In this document: positions 42,225 through 54,078 of the stretch, in pieces
How positions within the stretch are numbered: position 1 is the first letter of the stretch
Layout: the number at the start of each line of letters is the position of its first letter
Assembly (NCBI RefSeq): GCF_014200175.1
Contig: NZ_JACHBD010000004.1
Location: 124,001 to 188,000 of the forward strand
DNA: 64,000 nt
Source: Rhizobium lentis
GTDB taxonomy: Bacteria; Pseudomonadota; Alphaproteobacteria; Rhizobiales; Rhizobiaceae
Direction: 5' to 3'
The notes under the pieces: model-generated
Database searches by the model: none
What the model was told of the DNA's origin: nothing
What the model saw: the letters and a program-made list of their open reading frames with translations, nothing else
Program-made: the position numbers and the translations under genes

Positions 42225-42866
42225 TCAGATCCCCAGCATCATCCGCACGATCGATTCCAGGCCGCGACCGAGGGCACGGGTGTTCTCCGCATCGAGATGA
42301 ATGCCGTCGATCGGCGTGGTCTTGGCGACGGAGTTGCCGTCGAAAAAGCCGCAGCCAAGTTCGTCGGCAAGGTCACGATAGAGCGTCGCGAGCTTGGCCG
42401 ATTCTTCGATGCCGCCGGGAAAGGATGCGGCGAAGGGCACATTGCCCGTCGCGCAGATTGCCGGCGGCGCCACGATCAGGATCTCCGGCCCGTCGAATTC
42501 GAAGGGCCAGGCGTGATTGCGGATCAGCCGCACGAGGCGGCTGATGCCCTGGCAGGCGGCAAAGGCCGAACCGGCCACAACCGGCTTCATGTCGTTGGTG
42601 CCGAGCAGGAGGATGACGAGGTCGAGCGGCGCATGCGTCTGCAGGATGGTCGGCAGGACGCGCGCGCCGTTGCGGTCGCAATCGGCGAGGTGATCGTCGA
42701 AGGCGGTGGTGCGACCGTTCAGGCCTTCGGCAATGATACGCGCCTCGCTGCCCAGCGCTGCCTGAAGCACGCTCGGCCAGCGATTCTTGTACTCATGACG
42801 GCCGATCGTCTCGGCGTCATAACCCCAGGTCAGCGAGTCGCCATAACAAAGAACGGTCTTGGTCAT
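42225..42866 (-). CDS. SGNH/GDSL family hydrolase (arylesterase type)
   Basis: 213 residues; GGAGGCGGAA precedes ATG 42866. Block I is CYGDSLTWGYD (nucleophile Ser about 11), block III is LGTNDM and block V is DGIHLD with the catalytic Asp/His. No signal peptide, so it works in the cytoplasm. It resembles the small serine esterases of rhizobia (aryl esterase/TesA-like), cleaving small acyl or aryl esters. Confidence 0.88.
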   Translation of the reverse strand: MTKTVLCYGDSLTWGYDAETIGRHEYKNRWPSVLQAALGSEARIIAEGLNGRTTAFDDHLADCDRNGARVLPTILQTHAPLDLVILLLGTNDMKPVVAGSAFAACQGISRLVRLIRNHAWPFEFDGPEILIVAPPAICATGNVPFAASFPGGIEESAKLATLYRDLADELGCGFFDGNSVAKTTPIDGIHLDAENTRALGRGLESIVRMMLGI

Positions 42867-42885
42867 TTCCGCCTCCGCTTAGCGC

Positions 42886-44229
42886 TTAGACAAGCATGCC
42901 CATCGGGTTTTCGATGTAGCCCTTGAAGGCCTGGAGCAGCTCGGCGCCGAGCGCGCCGTCGACGCAGCGATGGTCGGTCGACAGCGTGACACTCATGACC
43001 GTGGCGATCGCCATTTCGCCGTTCTTGACGACGACCCGCTGCTCGCCGGCGCCGACCGCGAGGATCGTCGCATGCGGCGGGTTGACGACGGCGGCGAAGC
43101 TCTTGACGCCCATCATGCCCATGTTGGAGACCGAGCTGGTGCCGCCCTGATATTCCTCGGGTTTCAGCTTGCGGTCCTTGGCCCGCTTGCCGAGATCGCG
43201 CATCTCGTTGGAGATGACAGACAGCGTCTTCTGCTCGGCCTTGCGGATGATCGGCGTGATCAGGCCGCCGGGGATCGAGACGGCGACGCCGACATCGGCG
43301 TGCTTGTGCTTGACCATGTTGCTGTCGGTCCACGACACGTTGGCGTCGGGAACATCGCGCAACGCCAGCGCCATGGCCTTGATGACCATGTCGTTGACCG
43401 AGAGCTTATAGGCCGGAGCGTTGTCCTTGCGGGGAGCCGCATCGTTCAGCTGGGCGCGCAGCGCCATCAGTGCGTCGAGCTCACAGTCGACGCTGACGTA
43501 GAAATGCGGGATCGTCTGCTTGGATTCGACCAGGCGCCGAGCGATCGTCTTGCGCATGCCGTCATGCGGCACGAGCTCGTAGGAGCCCGGCTCGAAGAGC
43601 TTGAGCACGGCGTCATCGGAGGCGCCCTTCGGCGCTGCTGCGGCCGGCGCAGCAGCCTGCGGAGCAGCAGCAGCCGGTGCGGCGGCAGGTTTGGCGCCAC
43701 CGCCGGCAACGGCGGCTTCGATGTCGCTCTTGACGACGCGGCCATGCGGGCCGGAGCCTGCGACCGCCGAAAGATCGATGCCGGCTTCCCTGGCAAGCCT
43801 GCGAGCGAGCGGCGAAGAGAAGGTGCGGTTGCTGCCGGCCGGAACTGCCGCGGGTGCGGCGGCGGGCGCAGCAGGCGGAGCGGGCTCAGCCTTCGCCGGG
43901 GCAGCCTCGGCCTTCGGCGCCGGAGCGGCTTCGGCCTTGGCGGGAGCGGGCGAACCCGCGCCGCTTGCAGCAGCACCGACATCCTCGCCATCGGCCGCGA
44001 GAACGGCGATCAGCGCGTTGACCTTGACCCCTTCGGTGCCGGCGGCAACGACGAGCTTGGCGACCGTGCCTTCATCGACAGCTTCGACTTCCATCGTCGC
44101 CTTGTCGGTCTCGATCTCGGCGATCACATCGCCTGACTTGACCTTGTCGCCTTCCTTGACCAGCCACTTGGAAAGATTGCCTTCTTCCATGGTCGGAGAG
44201 AGGGCGGGCATCGTGATATTGATCGGCAT
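42886..44229 (-). CDS. pdhC: Pyruvate dehydrogenase E2, dihydrolipoamide acetyltransferase
   Basis: 447 residues. One lipoyl domain (residues 1-80) with the lipoylated Lys in [13 protein letters not shown], an Ala/Pro/Lys-rich linker, the peripheral-subunit-binding domain ([20 protein letters not shown] at about 140) and the catalytic acetyltransferase core ending with the active-site [12 protein letters not shown]. It forms the core of the complex, moving acetyl groups to CoA. Sixteen bases separate it from pdhB. Confidence 0.95.
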   Translation of the reverse strand: MPINITMPALSPTMEEGNLSKWLVKEGDKVKSGDVIAEIETDKATMEVEAVDEGTVAKLVVAAGTEGVKVNALIAVLAADGEDVGAAASGAGSPAPAKAEAAPAPKAEAAPAKAEPAPPAAPAAAPAAVPAGSNRTFSSPLARRLAREAGIDLSAVAGSGPHGRVVKSDIEAAVAGGGAKPAAAPAAAAPQAAAPAAAAPKGASDDAVLKLFEPGSYELVPHDGMRKTIARRLVESKQTIPHFYVSVDCELDALMALRAQLNDAAPRKDNAPAYKLSVNDMVIKAMALALRDVPDANVSWTDSNMVKHKHADVGVAVSIPGGLITPIIRKAEQKTLSVISNEMRDLGKRAKDRKLKPEEYQGGTSSVSNMGMMGVKSFAAVVNPPHATILAVGAGEQRVVVKNGEMAIATVMSVTLSTDHRCVDGALGAELLQAFKGYIENPMGMLV

Positions 44230-44244
44230 CGAGATACCCTCCCC

Positions 44245-45642
44245 TTATTTGTAGCAAACAGCCTTTACCGCATCGACGACTTCGCCGACGTTCGGAAGCG
44301 CCAGCTTTTCGAGATTGGCGGCGTAAGGCATCGGCACGTCCTTGCCCGCAATCGTCAGGATCGGCGCATCGAGATAGTCGAAGGCCTGCTGCATGACGCG
44401 GGTGGCGATTTCAGTGCCGACGGAGGACTGCGGATAGCCTTCCTCGACGGTGACCAGACGGCCGGTCTTCTTGACCGATTCGATGACCGTCGGAAGGTCC
44501 ATCGGGCGGATGGTGCGAAGGTCGATCAGCTCGACGTCGATGCCGATCTTTTCGAGTTCGGCAACCGCCTTCGTCGCATAGGTCATGCCGATGCCGAAGG
44601 AGACGACCGTGGCGTCCTTGCCCGAACGATGGATGCGGGCCTTGCCGATCGGCAGAACGAAATTATCGAGCTTCGGCACGTCGAAGTGCTGGCCGTAGAG
44701 AATTTCATTTTCGAGAAAGATGACCGGGTTCGGGTCGCGGATCGAAGCCTTCAGCAGGCCCTTGGCGTCGGATGCGGTGTAGGGCATGACGACCTTCAGG
44801 CCGGGGATGGCGCTGTACCAGGCCGCATAATCCTGGCTGTGCTGGGCGCCGACGCGGGCGGCCGCACCGTTCGGGCCGCGGAAGACGATCGGAGCGCCCA
44901 TCTGGCCGCCGGACATATAAAGCGTTTTGGCGGCCGAGTTGATGATGTGGTCGATCGCCTGCATGGCGAAGTTGAAAGTCATGAATTCGACGATCGGGCG
45001 AAGGCCGGCCATGGCGGCGCCGACGCCGACGCCGGCAAAGCCGTGTTCGGTGATCGGCGTATCGATGACGCGGCGGGGGCCGAATTCCTGCAGCAAGCCT
45101 TGGGTGACCTTGTAGGCGCCCTGATATTCGGCGACTTCCTCGCCCATGACGAAGACGTCGTCACTGGCGCGCATTTCTTCGGCCATGGCGTCTCGAAGCG
45201 CTTCGCGCACCGTCATCGATACCATTTCGGTGCCGGCAGGGATTTCCGGGTCATTCGGAACGGCAGCCTTGGGCTCGGCCGGAAGCGGTGCGGATGCAGA
45301 ACCGCTATTGGTCGGCTTTTCTTCCTGGGCAACCTGCGGAGCAGCGACCGGAGCCGGCTGCGCAGCAGCAGGAGCGGTGGAAATCGCGTCGGCCGATTCG
45401 CCATCCTGCAGCAGCACGGCGATCTTGGTGTTGACCTTGACGCCTTCGGTGCCGGCATCGACGAGCAGCTTGCCGATGACGCCCTCGTCGACGGCTTCGA
45501 CCTCCATCGTCGCCTTGTCGGTCTCGATTTCGGCAATGATGTCGCCAGAGGTGACCTTGTCACCTTCCTGCTTCAGCCATTTGGACAGCGTGCCTTCTTC
45601 CATCGTCGGAGAAAGGGCGGGCATGAGGATATCGATAGGCAT
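44245..45642 (-). CDS. pdhB: Pyruvate dehydrogenase E1 beta subunit with N-terminal lipoyl domain
   Basis: 465 residues, about 130 longer than ordinary E1-beta. Residues 1-80 are a complete lipoyl domain with [17 protein letters not shown], then a Pro/Ala linker, then the transketolase-like E1-beta ([35 protein letters not shown], and a C-terminal domain with [13 protein letters not shown]). With PdhA it decarboxylates pyruvate on thiamine diphosphate. A lipoyl domain on E1-beta is typical of Rhizobiales and other alphaproteobacteria, so the complex has two sets of swinging arms. Confidence 0.95.
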   Translation of the reverse strand: MPIDILMPALSPTMEEGTLSKWLKQEGDKVTSGDIIAEIETDKATMEVEAVDEGVIGKLLVDAGTEGVKVNTKIAVLLQDGESADAISTAPAAAQPAPVAAPQVAQEEKPTNSGSASAPLPAEPKAAVPNDPEIPAGTEMVSMTVREALRDAMAEEMRASDDVFVMGEEVAEYQGAYKVTQGLLQEFGPRRVIDTPITEHGFAGVGVGAAMAGLRPIVEFMTFNFAMQAIDHIINSAAKTLYMSGGQMGAPIVFRGPNGAAARVGAQHSQDYAAWYSAIPGLKVVMPYTASDAKGLLKASIRDPNPVIFLENEILYGQHFDVPKLDNFVLPIGKARIHRSGKDATVVSFGIGMTYATKAVAELEKIGIDVELIDLRTIRPMDLPTVIESVKKTGRLVTVEEGYPQSSVGTEIATRVMQQAFDYLDAPILTIAGKDVPMPYAANLEKLALPNVGEVVDAVKAVCYK

Positions 45643-45657
45643 GGGTTCCCTCCCCGA

Positions 45658-46704
45658 TTAGAGCAGAATGTCGGTGTAGAGCTCAGATGCATCCGGCTCC
45701 GGATCGGCCTGAGCGAAATCGGCGCTGTCGGCGACGATGTCGCGGACATCCTTGTCGATCGCCTTCAGATCGTCTTCCGAGGCCCAGCCCTTTTCGATGA
45801 GGCGCGCCTTGACCTGCTCGATCGGATCCTGCTCGGAGCGCATCTTCTGCACTTCTTCCTTGGAGCGATATTTCGCCGGGTCCGACATGGAGTGGCCGCG
45901 GTAACGATAGGTCAGCATTTCGAGAATGATCGGGCCCTTGCCGGAGCGGCAATGTTCAAGCGCCTCGTCGGCCGCCGCCTTGACGGCGCGGACATCCATG
46001 CCGTCGACCTGGATGCCGGGGATGCCGAAGCCGGAGCCGCGCAGCGAGTAGTTCGACTGCGCGGTGGCGCGGGCGGTCGACGTGCCCATGGCGTAGCGGT
46101 TGTTCTCGACGATATAGACGATCGGCAGCTTCCAGAGAGCGGCCATGTTGAAGCTCTCATAGACCTGGCCCTGGTTGGCAGCGCCGTCGCCGAAATAGGC
46201 GATCGCGACATTGCCGTTGCCGCGGTAATTATTGGCAAAGGCAAGGCCGGTTCCGAGCGAAACCTGGGCGCCGACGATGCCGTGGCCGCCGTAGAAATGC
46301 TTTTCTTTCGAGAACATGTGCATCGAGCCGCCCTTCCCGTGGGAATAGCCGCTGCGGCGCCCGGTCAGCTCAGCCATGACGCCGCGCGCTTCCATGCCGG
46401 TTGCGAGCATATGGCCGTGGTCGCGGTAGGCAGTGATGACCTGGTCGCCTTCCTTCTGCGCCATCTGCATGCCGACCACAACAGCTTCCTGACCGATGTA
46501 GAGATGGCAAAAGCCGCCGATGAAGCCCATGCCATAAAGCTGACCAGCCTTCTCCTCGAAGCGGCGGATCAGTAGCATCTCGCGATAGGCCTTGAGTTCC
46601 TCATCCCGATCGAAGTCGGCTACCGGGCCTCCATTCGATGCTTTGGCTGCTGGTTTTGCTGCAGTTTTGCGGCTGGAAACGGTCGCGGTCTTTCGCGGCG
46701 CCAT
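45658..46704 (-). CDS. pdhA: Pyruvate dehydrogenase E1 alpha subunit
   Basis: 348 residues. Thiamine diphosphate motif GDGAANQGQVYESFNMAALW (about 190-209), the phosphorylation-loop-like region RYRGHSMSDPAKYRSKEEV, and YIGQEAVVVG near the N-terminus. A basic, Ala/Lys-rich N-terminal tail of about 25 residues resembles the E2-binding extension. First gene of pdhA-pdhB-pdhC; promoter expected in 46705-46850, just after ftsB. Confidence 0.95.
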   Translation of the reverse strand: MAPRKTATVSSRKTAAKPAAKASNGGPVADFDRDEELKAYREMLLIRRFEEKAGQLYGMGFIGGFCHLYIGQEAVVVGMQMAQKEGDQVITAYRDHGHMLATGMEARGVMAELTGRRSGYSHGKGGSMHMFSKEKHFYGGHGIVGAQVSLGTGLAFANNYRGNGNVAIAYFGDGAANQGQVYESFNMAALWKLPIVYIVENNRYAMGTSTARATAQSNYSLRGSGFGIPGIQVDGMDVRAVKAAADEALEHCRSGKGPIILEMLTYRYRGHSMSDPAKYRSKEEVQKMRSEQDPIEQVKARLIEKGWASEDDLKAIDKDVRDIVADSADFAQADPEPDASELYTDILL

Positions 46705-46849
46705 TCAACCCTCCCTATGGGTTTGTCGTTTCTCGGTGGCGCGTACCATAGGGAAGAAATTTGACCACAGCAATGCCATAATTGCATGGCTCGTATTCGG
46801 CGTTAAACTATTGGAAATAAAACATAATTTCTCATTAACCGAATTCAGG

Positions 46850-47170
46850 TTAATTGGAGTAATGGTTGAATATGACGATCTCGTCCGCACGCGACATATT
46901 CAGCTGATATCGCGCCTTTTCGTCCAACATGTCCTTGTCGAGCGAACCGTCACTGAGAAGCGCGACCTGGTTTTCCAGATGTTCGCGCCTCGCCTTCAGT
47001 ACCGCAAGCTCTTTTTCGCGCGCGACGCGCTGACGCTCGAACGTCTCCGTCGCGCGCAACCCGTAATCGCCATGGACACAATGATAACCGAAATAGGAAA
47101 GGAAGGCGACCGTCATGGCCGGAATGACGAAGCGGCCGAGCTTTCTCTTCTTATGATGCTTTGTCCACAT
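46850..47170 (-). CDS. ftsB: Cell division protein FtsB (septum formation initiator)
   Basis: 106 residues. A short basic N-terminus, one transmembrane helix (IPAMTVAFLSYFGYHCVHG at about 16-34), a coiled coil (RQRVAREKELAVLKARREHLEN) and a conserved end KDMLDEKARYQLNMSRADE. It links FtsL and FtsQ in the divisome. Position between eno and pdhA is the usual one in Rhizobiales. Confidence 0.9.
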   Translation of the reverse strand: MWTKHHKKRKLGRFVIPAMTVAFLSYFGYHCVHGDYGLRATETFERQRVAREKELAVLKARREHLENQVALLSDGSLDKDMLDEKARYQLNMSRADEIVIFNHYSN

Positions 47171-47253
47171 ACACTATGCTCTTGAACGCATTACCAATTC
47201 GTTCAGCATAGTGCGCAGAGATTAACCGTTCGTTGACCGTAAAAATCAGGCGA

Positions 47254-47283
47254 TAAAAAACCCGCGCCGGGCCGGCGCGGGTC
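47254..47283 (-). terminator. Rho-independent terminator of eno
   Basis: On the minus strand ACCCGCGCCGG pairs with CCGGCGCGGGT (11 bp with a very tight turn), followed by six T. It lies about 20 bases after the enolase stop codon and before ftsB. Confidence 0.85.
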
Positions 47284-47304
47284 AAGCAATTGACGTCAGA
47301 TCGA

Positions 47305-48603
<1,299 letters not shown>

Positions 48604-48720
48604 TCAATCGTTCGAAGCCTGTCATAATCGAAGGCGAGCAAATTACAATGCCGCAATTTCCGGCCTCCGAACCAGCATTCCGTCGTGGCCTAAACCACGA
48701 TCATGTCAGCCTGTTGAAAG

Positions 48721-49566
48721 TCAGGCCTTAGCGATCGCGTCGAAGGCAAGCAGCTTCTCGAGCAGTCGCGGCATGTCCTTGAGGTAGACCATGTTCGGGC
48801 CGTCGGACGGCGCGTTGTCAGGGTCCTGGTGGGTTTCGAGGAAGACGCCGGCAATTCCGGTCGCCACCGCCGCCCGCGCCAGCGTTTCCACGAATTCGCG
48901 CTGACCGCCGGAGGAATCGCCCTGCCCGCCCGGCTGGGCGACGGAATGGGTCGCATCGAAAATGACGGGCGCGCCCATCGCCGCCATGATCGGGAGCGAG
49001 CGCATGTCGGAAACCAGCGTGTTGTAGCCGAAGGAAGCGCCGCGCTCGCACAGCAGCACGTTCGGATTGCCGCTGGCATTGAGCTTCTTCAGGACGTTCT
49101 TCATATCCCAGGGGGCGAGGAACTGCCCCTTCTTGACGTTGACGACGCGGCCGGTCCTGGCGGCGGCGATCAGAAGATCGGTCTGGCGGCAGAGGAAGGC
49201 GGGGATCTGCAGAACATCGACCACTTTGGCCACCTCGGCGCACTGTTCGGCCGTATGAACGTCGGTGATCACGGGAAAGCCGAATTCCTTCTTCAGGTCG
49301 GCGAAGACCTCCATGCCCTTTTCAAGCCCGATGCCGCGCTCGGCCGAGAGCGAGGTGCGGTTCGCCTTATCGAAGGAACTCTTGTAGACGAGGCCGATGC
49401 CGAGCTTTGCGCAGAGCTCCTTCAGCGTGCCGGCGACCATGAAGGCGTGATCGCGGCTCTCCATCTGGCAGGGGCCGGCAATCAGCGACAAGCGGCCGGT
49501 ATTGGAAAAGGTGACCTGGCCTTCGCCTTCGCCGATCTTGACCTCGGAATTGGTATCAGTGCTCAT
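48721..49566 (-). CDS. kdsA: 3-deoxy-D-manno-octulosonate 8-phosphate synthase
   Basis: 281 residues. It condenses arabinose 5-phosphate and PEP to KDO 8-phosphate, the precursor of the lipopolysaccharide inner-core sugar. Motifs are [14 protein letters not shown] (about 28-41), [36 protein letters not shown] and [20 protein letters not shown]. The start overlaps the stop of the preceding VOC gene by four bases (ATGA). This gene is functionally related to the lipid A genes further right. Confidence 0.95.
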   Translation of the reverse strand: MSTDTNSEVKIGEGEGQVTFSNTGRLSLIAGPCQMESRDHAFMVAGTLKELCAKLGIGLVYKSSFDKANRTSLSAERGIGLEKGMEVFADLKKEFGFPVITDVHTAEQCAEVAKVVDVLQIPAFLCRQTDLLIAAARTGRVVNVKKGQFLAPWDMKNVLKKLNASGNPNVLLCERGASFGYNTLVSDMRSLPIMAAMGAPVIFDATHSVAQPGGQGDSSGGQREFVETLARAAVATGIAGVFLETHQDPDNAPSDGPNMVYLKDMPRLLEKLLAFDAIAKA

Positions 49567-50459
49567 CGTGGTTCCTCGAAGGCAAAAAGCGCGCCCTGCC
49601 CGGGCGTGGGCTTCACCAGAATGCGATTGTTCTTGCGTGTGTATGTCACTCCGTTAGCAGCCAAATGCGCTTCTGTCACGGCAAGATCGGTAACGGTGAA
49701 GAGGATTGCCCGGCCGCGCAGACCACGATCGGCGGAGGAGACGACAAGCTCGAAATAGGCCTCCAGCCCTTCCGGCGTCATCAGGCTGATCTTGGCATTC
49801 GATGCCGCGATATTCATACCGAAACCGGTTTTTTCCACCGCCGTTTGCCCGACCGCAAGACCAACGAAGGCGGCAAACGCAACCGGCTCCGGCGCACAAA
49901 GCGCGATCTCGGCAATGCCCGTCACGCCGTTGGCATGCGCCTCCAGCGCCGCGCGATCGGCCGGGAAGGAGTTGATGCGCTGACAGGTGAAGAGAAAGAA
50001 GTCGGGCGCGCGCAGATCTCCTGAAAAGGCCAGTTTGAAGCTGCCGACGCTTTCCGAACCGTCCGGCATTCGCATCGGCCGGCTGAACTGCAGCATCTCG
50101 CCGGCGCTCGCGCCGTTGCCGACGAACCGCCGATGATCGAGGCCGGCATCCTCGGTGAGAAAGGCCAGCGCCGAAAGTCCCTCCTCGCCGCAGCGGAAGC
50201 GGAAGGCGCGATTGCGAGCGATGAAGACATTGCCCTCGCGGGCCGCTGTCTCGCTCTCCTCGACACTCGCCACGCCGAGCGGCTCGATATAGGTCTTGTC
50301 GGCGAAAAAAACGCAGGCATTTTCCGTTCCGAACGGATGGCGCGCATCGGCGGCGACGGTAAAGCCGAGCTTGCCGAGCCTTTCGCGCGCCAGGTAGATA
50401 TTGACGACCGGCAGCACGACATGATCCAGCGGGTGCGGCTTGGTGGAATGTCCGATCAT
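49563..50459 (-). CDS. VOC/glyoxalase-like domain protein
   Basis: 298 residues. The opening [23 protein letters not shown] is typical of the glyoxalase-like VOC fold; a second module starts near [15 protein letters not shown]. Family members are small metal enzymes, such as dioxygenases, isomerases or resistance proteins. No specific substrate is indicated. Coupled by ATGA overlap to kdsA. In several relatives pyrG precedes kdsA; here this gene takes that place. Confidence 0.8.
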   Translation of the reverse strand: MIGHSTKPHPLDHVVLPVVNIYLARERLGKLGFTVAADARHPFGTENACVFFADKTYIEPLGVASVEESETAAREGNVFIARNRAFRFRCGEEGLSALAFLTEDAGLDHRRFVGNGASAGEMLQFSRPMRMPDGSESVGSFKLAFSGDLRAPDFFLFTCQRINSFPADRAALEAHANGVTGIAEIALCAPEPVAFAAFVGLAVGQTAVEKTGFGMNIAASNAKISLMTPEGLEAYFELVVSSADRGLRGRAILFTVTDLAVTEAHLAANGVTYTRKNNRILVKPTPGQGALFAFEEPR

Positions 50460-50594
50460 AGGATCCCTCCTGACACGTCAAAGAGATGTGCGGCAGCCCC
50501 ATTCCCAATGCAAGACATGTGCGCCAATCCGACGAATGAAAATAAAAATCTCGACGAGTTGGCGAGGAGTTTTACGGAAATTTAGCTACTTGCG

Positions 50595-50609
50595 GAACAC
50601 ATATGGAAC
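50595..50609 (+). promoter_or_regulatory. SOS box (LexA operator) of lexA
   Basis: GAAC-N7-GAAC with spacer ACATATG, read on the minus strand as GTTC-N7-GTTC, the alphaproteobacterial LexA consensus. It is 47-61 bases upstream of the lexA start, as expected for autoregulation. Confidence 0.9.
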
Positions 50610-50620
50610 ATATAGTGTCT

Positions 50621-50635
50621 GTTCTGGATTTGTTT
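50621..50635 (+). promoter_or_regulatory. Second, imperfect SOS-like box before lexA
   Basis: GTTC-N7-GTTT, one base off consensus, lies 11 bases after the perfect box and 21-35 bases before the start codon, in the opposite orientation. It could be a second, weaker LexA site. Confidence 0.5.
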
Positions 50636-50655
50636 CAATCAGGGGTCTGACGTCG

Positions 50656-51375
50656 ATGCTCACGCGCAAACAACAGGAGCTTCTCCTTTTCATTCATGAG
50701 CGCATGAAGGAATCCGGCGTTCCTCCCTCTTTCGACGAGATGAAGGATGCCCTGGATCTGGCCTCGAAATCTGGCATTCATCGCCTGATCACGGCGCTCG
50801 AGGAACGCGGTTTCATTCGCCGCCTACCGAACCGGGCGCGGGCGCTTGAAGTGATCAAGCTGCCGGAGGCCTATAGCCCCAGTCTTCAGCCGCGCCGCGG
50901 TTTTTCGCCGAGCGTCATCGAAGGCAGCCTCGGCAAACCCCAGCCGGTCGCCGCCCCCGCTGCCGCGAAGCCGATCGCCGACAATGGCAACTCTGTCTCC
51001 GTGCCGGTCATGGGCCGGATTGCCGCCGGTGTGCCGATCTCGGCAATCCAGAACAACACGCACGATATTGTCGTGCCCGCGGATATGCTCGGCTCGGGCG
51101 AACATTACGCGCTGGAGGTCAAGGGCGATTCGATGATCGACGCCGGGATCTTCGACGGCGACACCGTGATCATCCGCAACGGCAGCACCGCAAGCCCCGG
51201 CGATATCGTCGTTGCGCTCGTCGATGACGAGGAAGCGACGCTGAAACGCTTTCGCCGCAAGGGCGCCTCGATCGCCCTCGAAGCCGCCAACCCGGCTTAC
51301 GAGACCCGCATCTTCGGGCCTGACCGGGTCAAGGTGCAGGGCAAGCTGGTCGGCCTCATTCGCCGTTATCACTGA
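50656..51375 (+). CDS. lexA: SOS repressor LexA
   Basis: 239 residues from ATG 50656. N-terminal winged HTH ([20 protein letters not shown] and [13 protein letters not shown]), a Pro/Ala-rich linker, and the C-terminal S24 autoprotease domain. Cleavage site A124-G125 (GRIAAGVPI), nucleophile S159 in KGDSMIDAG and K197 in EATLKRF. It represses its own gene and the SOS regulon through the box at 50595. The linker is long, as in other alphaproteobacteria. The last 20 bases overlap comEC tail to tail. Confidence 0.97.
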   Translation: MLTRKQQELLLFIHERMKESGVPPSFDEMKDALDLASKSGIHRLITALEERGFIRRLPNRARALEVIKLPEAYSPSLQPRRGFSPSVIEGSLGKPQPVAAPAAAKPIADNGNSVSVPVMGRIAAGVPISAIQNNTHDIVVPADMLGSGEHYALEVKGDSMIDAGIFDGDTVIIRNGSTASPGDIVVALVDDEEATLKRFRRKGASIALEAANPAYETRIFGPDRVKVQGKLVGLIRRYH

Positions 51376-53788
51376 CAGCCAACGGGGCTGATTCGGTAAA
51401 AGCGTCTTTGCGCCAATCATAGGCGCGATGGCGCATCCATGGACGCGACAAGGCATCGAATGCGGTTGCGACCTCGAGGCCTGTCTGCGCAAAACGCAAT
51501 TCGACGGAACCGGTCCTGCGCAGCGTCTCGCCGGTGAAGAGTGTCGCACCCGAGTGGCAGCGGTCGAAACGCAGGCGCACCGCGGTCACGACAATCTCGC
51601 TGGCGTCGCAGGCCGGGCCGAGATAGGCGGCATTGTCGATGACGGCGACGACATGGCCATTGCCGAGCCTGGCTATACACCAAGCCTTCTTCACGCAAGA
51701 AAACCGATTTGCCTCACCGCCGGCTGCGGCGGCCACCATTGCCGTCCTCGCTTCATTCTGCTGATCGCGGGAAAGCCTGACCCGGCGGTCCTCACCCTGC
51801 GCCGGGATGGCAGGCCCATCCAGCATCTTCGGCGGGTGGTGCGTCGGCAGCACCAGCGCTCTCTGCCACTGGTCGAAGATGAAGTCCGGCGGGTTTTCAC
51901 GGTTGGAAGCCATCGCCGCCGGCGCGACAAGCGCGACCAAACCACCGTCCTCGGATATCACCAGATCCGGCGGCCGGGAACCCGGCAGTATCAACACAAT
52001 GAGCGTCGCGACGGCGAGGATCGACGTGCCGACATGGCGCAATCGGGTGCGGAGCAGCGTTAACAGCAGAAAGCCAGCCACGGCGACGGCGAAATACCAG
52101 CCGGGCAAACGGCCGAGGTCGATATTGCCGCCCCAGCCGGACACCGTCTTGGCGACCGAAATCACCAGATCGAGGCCGAATCCGACCACCGTCCAGAGCG
52201 GAGCGTCCAGGCCGAATGGCATGAGCAACATCGCCAGCAGCCCCGCCGGCATGACGATGAAGGAGATGATCGGCATCGTCGCAAGGTTCGCCGGCAGGCC
52301 ATAAGCTGTCAGGCGATGAAAATGCTCAACAGCAAACAACGCCGTGGAAAAGCCACCGATCAACGAGGTCAGGAAGACGCCGCCGAAGAAGCCGGCGACC
52401 GCCACGACCGGCCGCAGGGCGGGCAGCTTCAGCAACGGGTTTTCCCGCACACGCCGGTCCTTCCAAAGCTGGTAGCCCGACACCAGCGCCAAAGTCGCGG
52501 CAAAGGACATCTGGAAGCTCGGACCCAGTACTTCTGAGGGTGAAATGGCGATGATGACGAGCGCGGAGAGAACGACATTGCGCAGACTGATCGACGGCCG
52601 ATCGAAGAAGACGGCAATCAGCATGATCGCCATCATGATGAAGGCGCGTTCGGCCGAAACCCCGAATCCTGAGATCAGGAAGTAGGCTGTAACGGCGACG
52701 AGCGCGCCGCCAGCCGCGATCTTCTTTGTCGCATAGGCTTGAGCGACACCCGGAACAAGGCTGAGCAGCATCCGGAACCCGACGAAGAAGATGCCGGCCG
52801 ATAGCGCCATGTTGAGGCCCGAGATCGCCACGATATGCGCAAGGCCGGACTGGCGCAGCGCCTCCGTCGTTTCCTTTGAAATGGCGCGCCGCTCGTCGGT
52901 CACCAGAGCAGCGGCAAAAGCGCCCGTGTCGCCGGGCAGAATCGAGCGTATGCGATCGCCGATGCCGCTGCGCAACTGGTAGAGCCATTCGAGCAGAGCT
53001 TCGGGCGTCGATCTCGCAGGCTGCGGGCCCGTCTGCGAATCGACTTTCTCCGGCGCACCGTAGAAGAAACCGTTGGCGCCGATGCCATCGAAATAAGCAC
53101 CGAAGGAAAAGTCGTTGAGCGCGGGAAGTGCCGGCCCCGCCGGCGGCGTCAACCGTGCTCGGCCGGTGATGATGTCACCGATCTCGAATGGCGCATCGGC
53201 GCCGCGGGCGATCACAGTTATGCGCCTTGGAGGCCGCTTCACCTGTGGCGCCTCGGTGCCGGTGACAGTAAGAACATAGCGCCACCGCCCACGATCGTCG
53301 CCTTCGCGCCGCTCGACGCGACCGGTCACCGTCGTCGTCACGGATGAATCGAGGATGACAGTCGAGGCCCGCCAGCTTTCGAGCTGCGCGCAGAGCATGC
53401 CGCATACCACGAGGGCAAGCGCCATGAGCGTCGCCCGCAAGGCCGGCCGGCTGCGGCCGGCGACGAGCACGGCAAGCATCAGCACCGAGAGGCAGAGCAA
53501 CGATGGAAGGAGAGGAAAATCCGTTGCAGCAAGAAACCAGAATGCGGCGCCGGCACCGAGGAAGACCGGCGAGAATAAGAGCAGGCGGCCATGGTCGGCC
53601 TCCTCGCTTAGCATCCGGCCGCAAGCACGGAGTGCTTGTGTCATTGCCACCGGCAGCCGATGGCGCAACGACATCGCGGACTGGGTTCTTGCCGGCCGCA
53701 TCACCGCGGCAGGGGCAGGAAGATCGGCTGGATCGGCAAGACCGACGCCCGCTTGCGGCCGCAATTCGACTGTCGTCAATTCCTGCAT
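51356..53788 (-). CDS. comEC: ComEC/Rec2-family membrane protein
   Basis: 810 residues. N-terminal soluble DUF4131 part after two helices, then the Competence domain with about eight helices ([20 protein letters not shown], with conserved ISGLN) and a C-terminal region in place of the metallo-beta-lactamase domain, shorter and without the HxHxDH motif in view. In transformable bacteria ComEC carries single-stranded DNA across the inner membrane. Convergent with lexA (20-base overlap) and divergent from gltA. Confidence 0.88.
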   Translation of the reverse strand: MQELTTVELRPQAGVGLADPADLPAPAAVMRPARTQSAMSLRHRLPVAMTQALRACGRMLSEEADHGRLLLFSPVFLGAGAAFWFLAATDFPLLPSLLCLSVLMLAVLVAGRSRPALRATLMALALVVCGMLCAQLESWRASTVILDSSVTTTVTGRVERREGDDRGRWRYVLTVTGTEAPQVKRPPRRITVIARGADAPFEIGDIITGRARLTPPAGPALPALNDFSFGAYFDGIGANGFFYGAPEKVDSQTGPQPARSTPEALLEWLYQLRSGIGDRIRSILPGDTGAFAAALVTDERRAISKETTEALRQSGLAHIVAISGLNMALSAGIFFVGFRMLLSLVPGVAQAYATKKIAAGGALVAVTAYFLISGFGVSAERAFIMMAIMLIAVFFDRPSISLRNVVLSALVIIAISPSEVLGPSFQMSFAATLALVSGYQLWKDRRVRENPLLKLPALRPVVAVAGFFGGVFLTSLIGGFSTALFAVEHFHRLTAYGLPANLATMPIISFIVMPAGLLAMLLMPFGLDAPLWTVVGFGLDLVISVAKTVSGWGGNIDLGRLPGWYFAVAVAGFLLLTLLRTRLRHVGTSILAVATLIVLILPGSRPPDLVISEDGGLVALVAPAAMASNRENPPDFIFDQWQRALVLPTHHPPKMLDGPAIPAQGEDRRVRLSRDQQNEARTAMVAAAAGGEANRFSCVKKAWCIARLGNGHVVAVIDNAAYLGPACDASEIVVTAVRLRFDRCHSGATLFTGETLRRTGSVELRFAQTGLEVATAFDALSRPWMRHRAYDWRKDAFTESAPLAVSDNGE

Positions 53789-54078
53789 GCGCCGCCCGAA
53801 CTCACCCTTCCCAGCACCCAGAATGCAACCTCCGAGCTAATCCGGCAAGCATAATCGATTGAAATGCGAGCGAAAATCGCAAGTGTGAAAAGACCAGTCG
53901 AATCATCGGTTTCCGCTATGCGTGCTGCTCATCGCTGCAGTGCCTAAAAGGAGATGCCGCAATGCACAAAATGCCGTCACGGTAACTTGGCATTAGCCTC
54001 GCGATCATATAGCTATCGCAAAGGACGCTTAACCCCTATGGCGCTTTTGTGGCGCCACCGACATTTCGGAGGATCAGC

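Noticed and set aside
44629..46575. Long + frame (about 650 codons) opposite pdhB and pdhA
   Set aside because: Shadow of the coding strand; low-complexity Asp/Arg/Val composition and no start signals. pdhA and pdhB are unmistakable.
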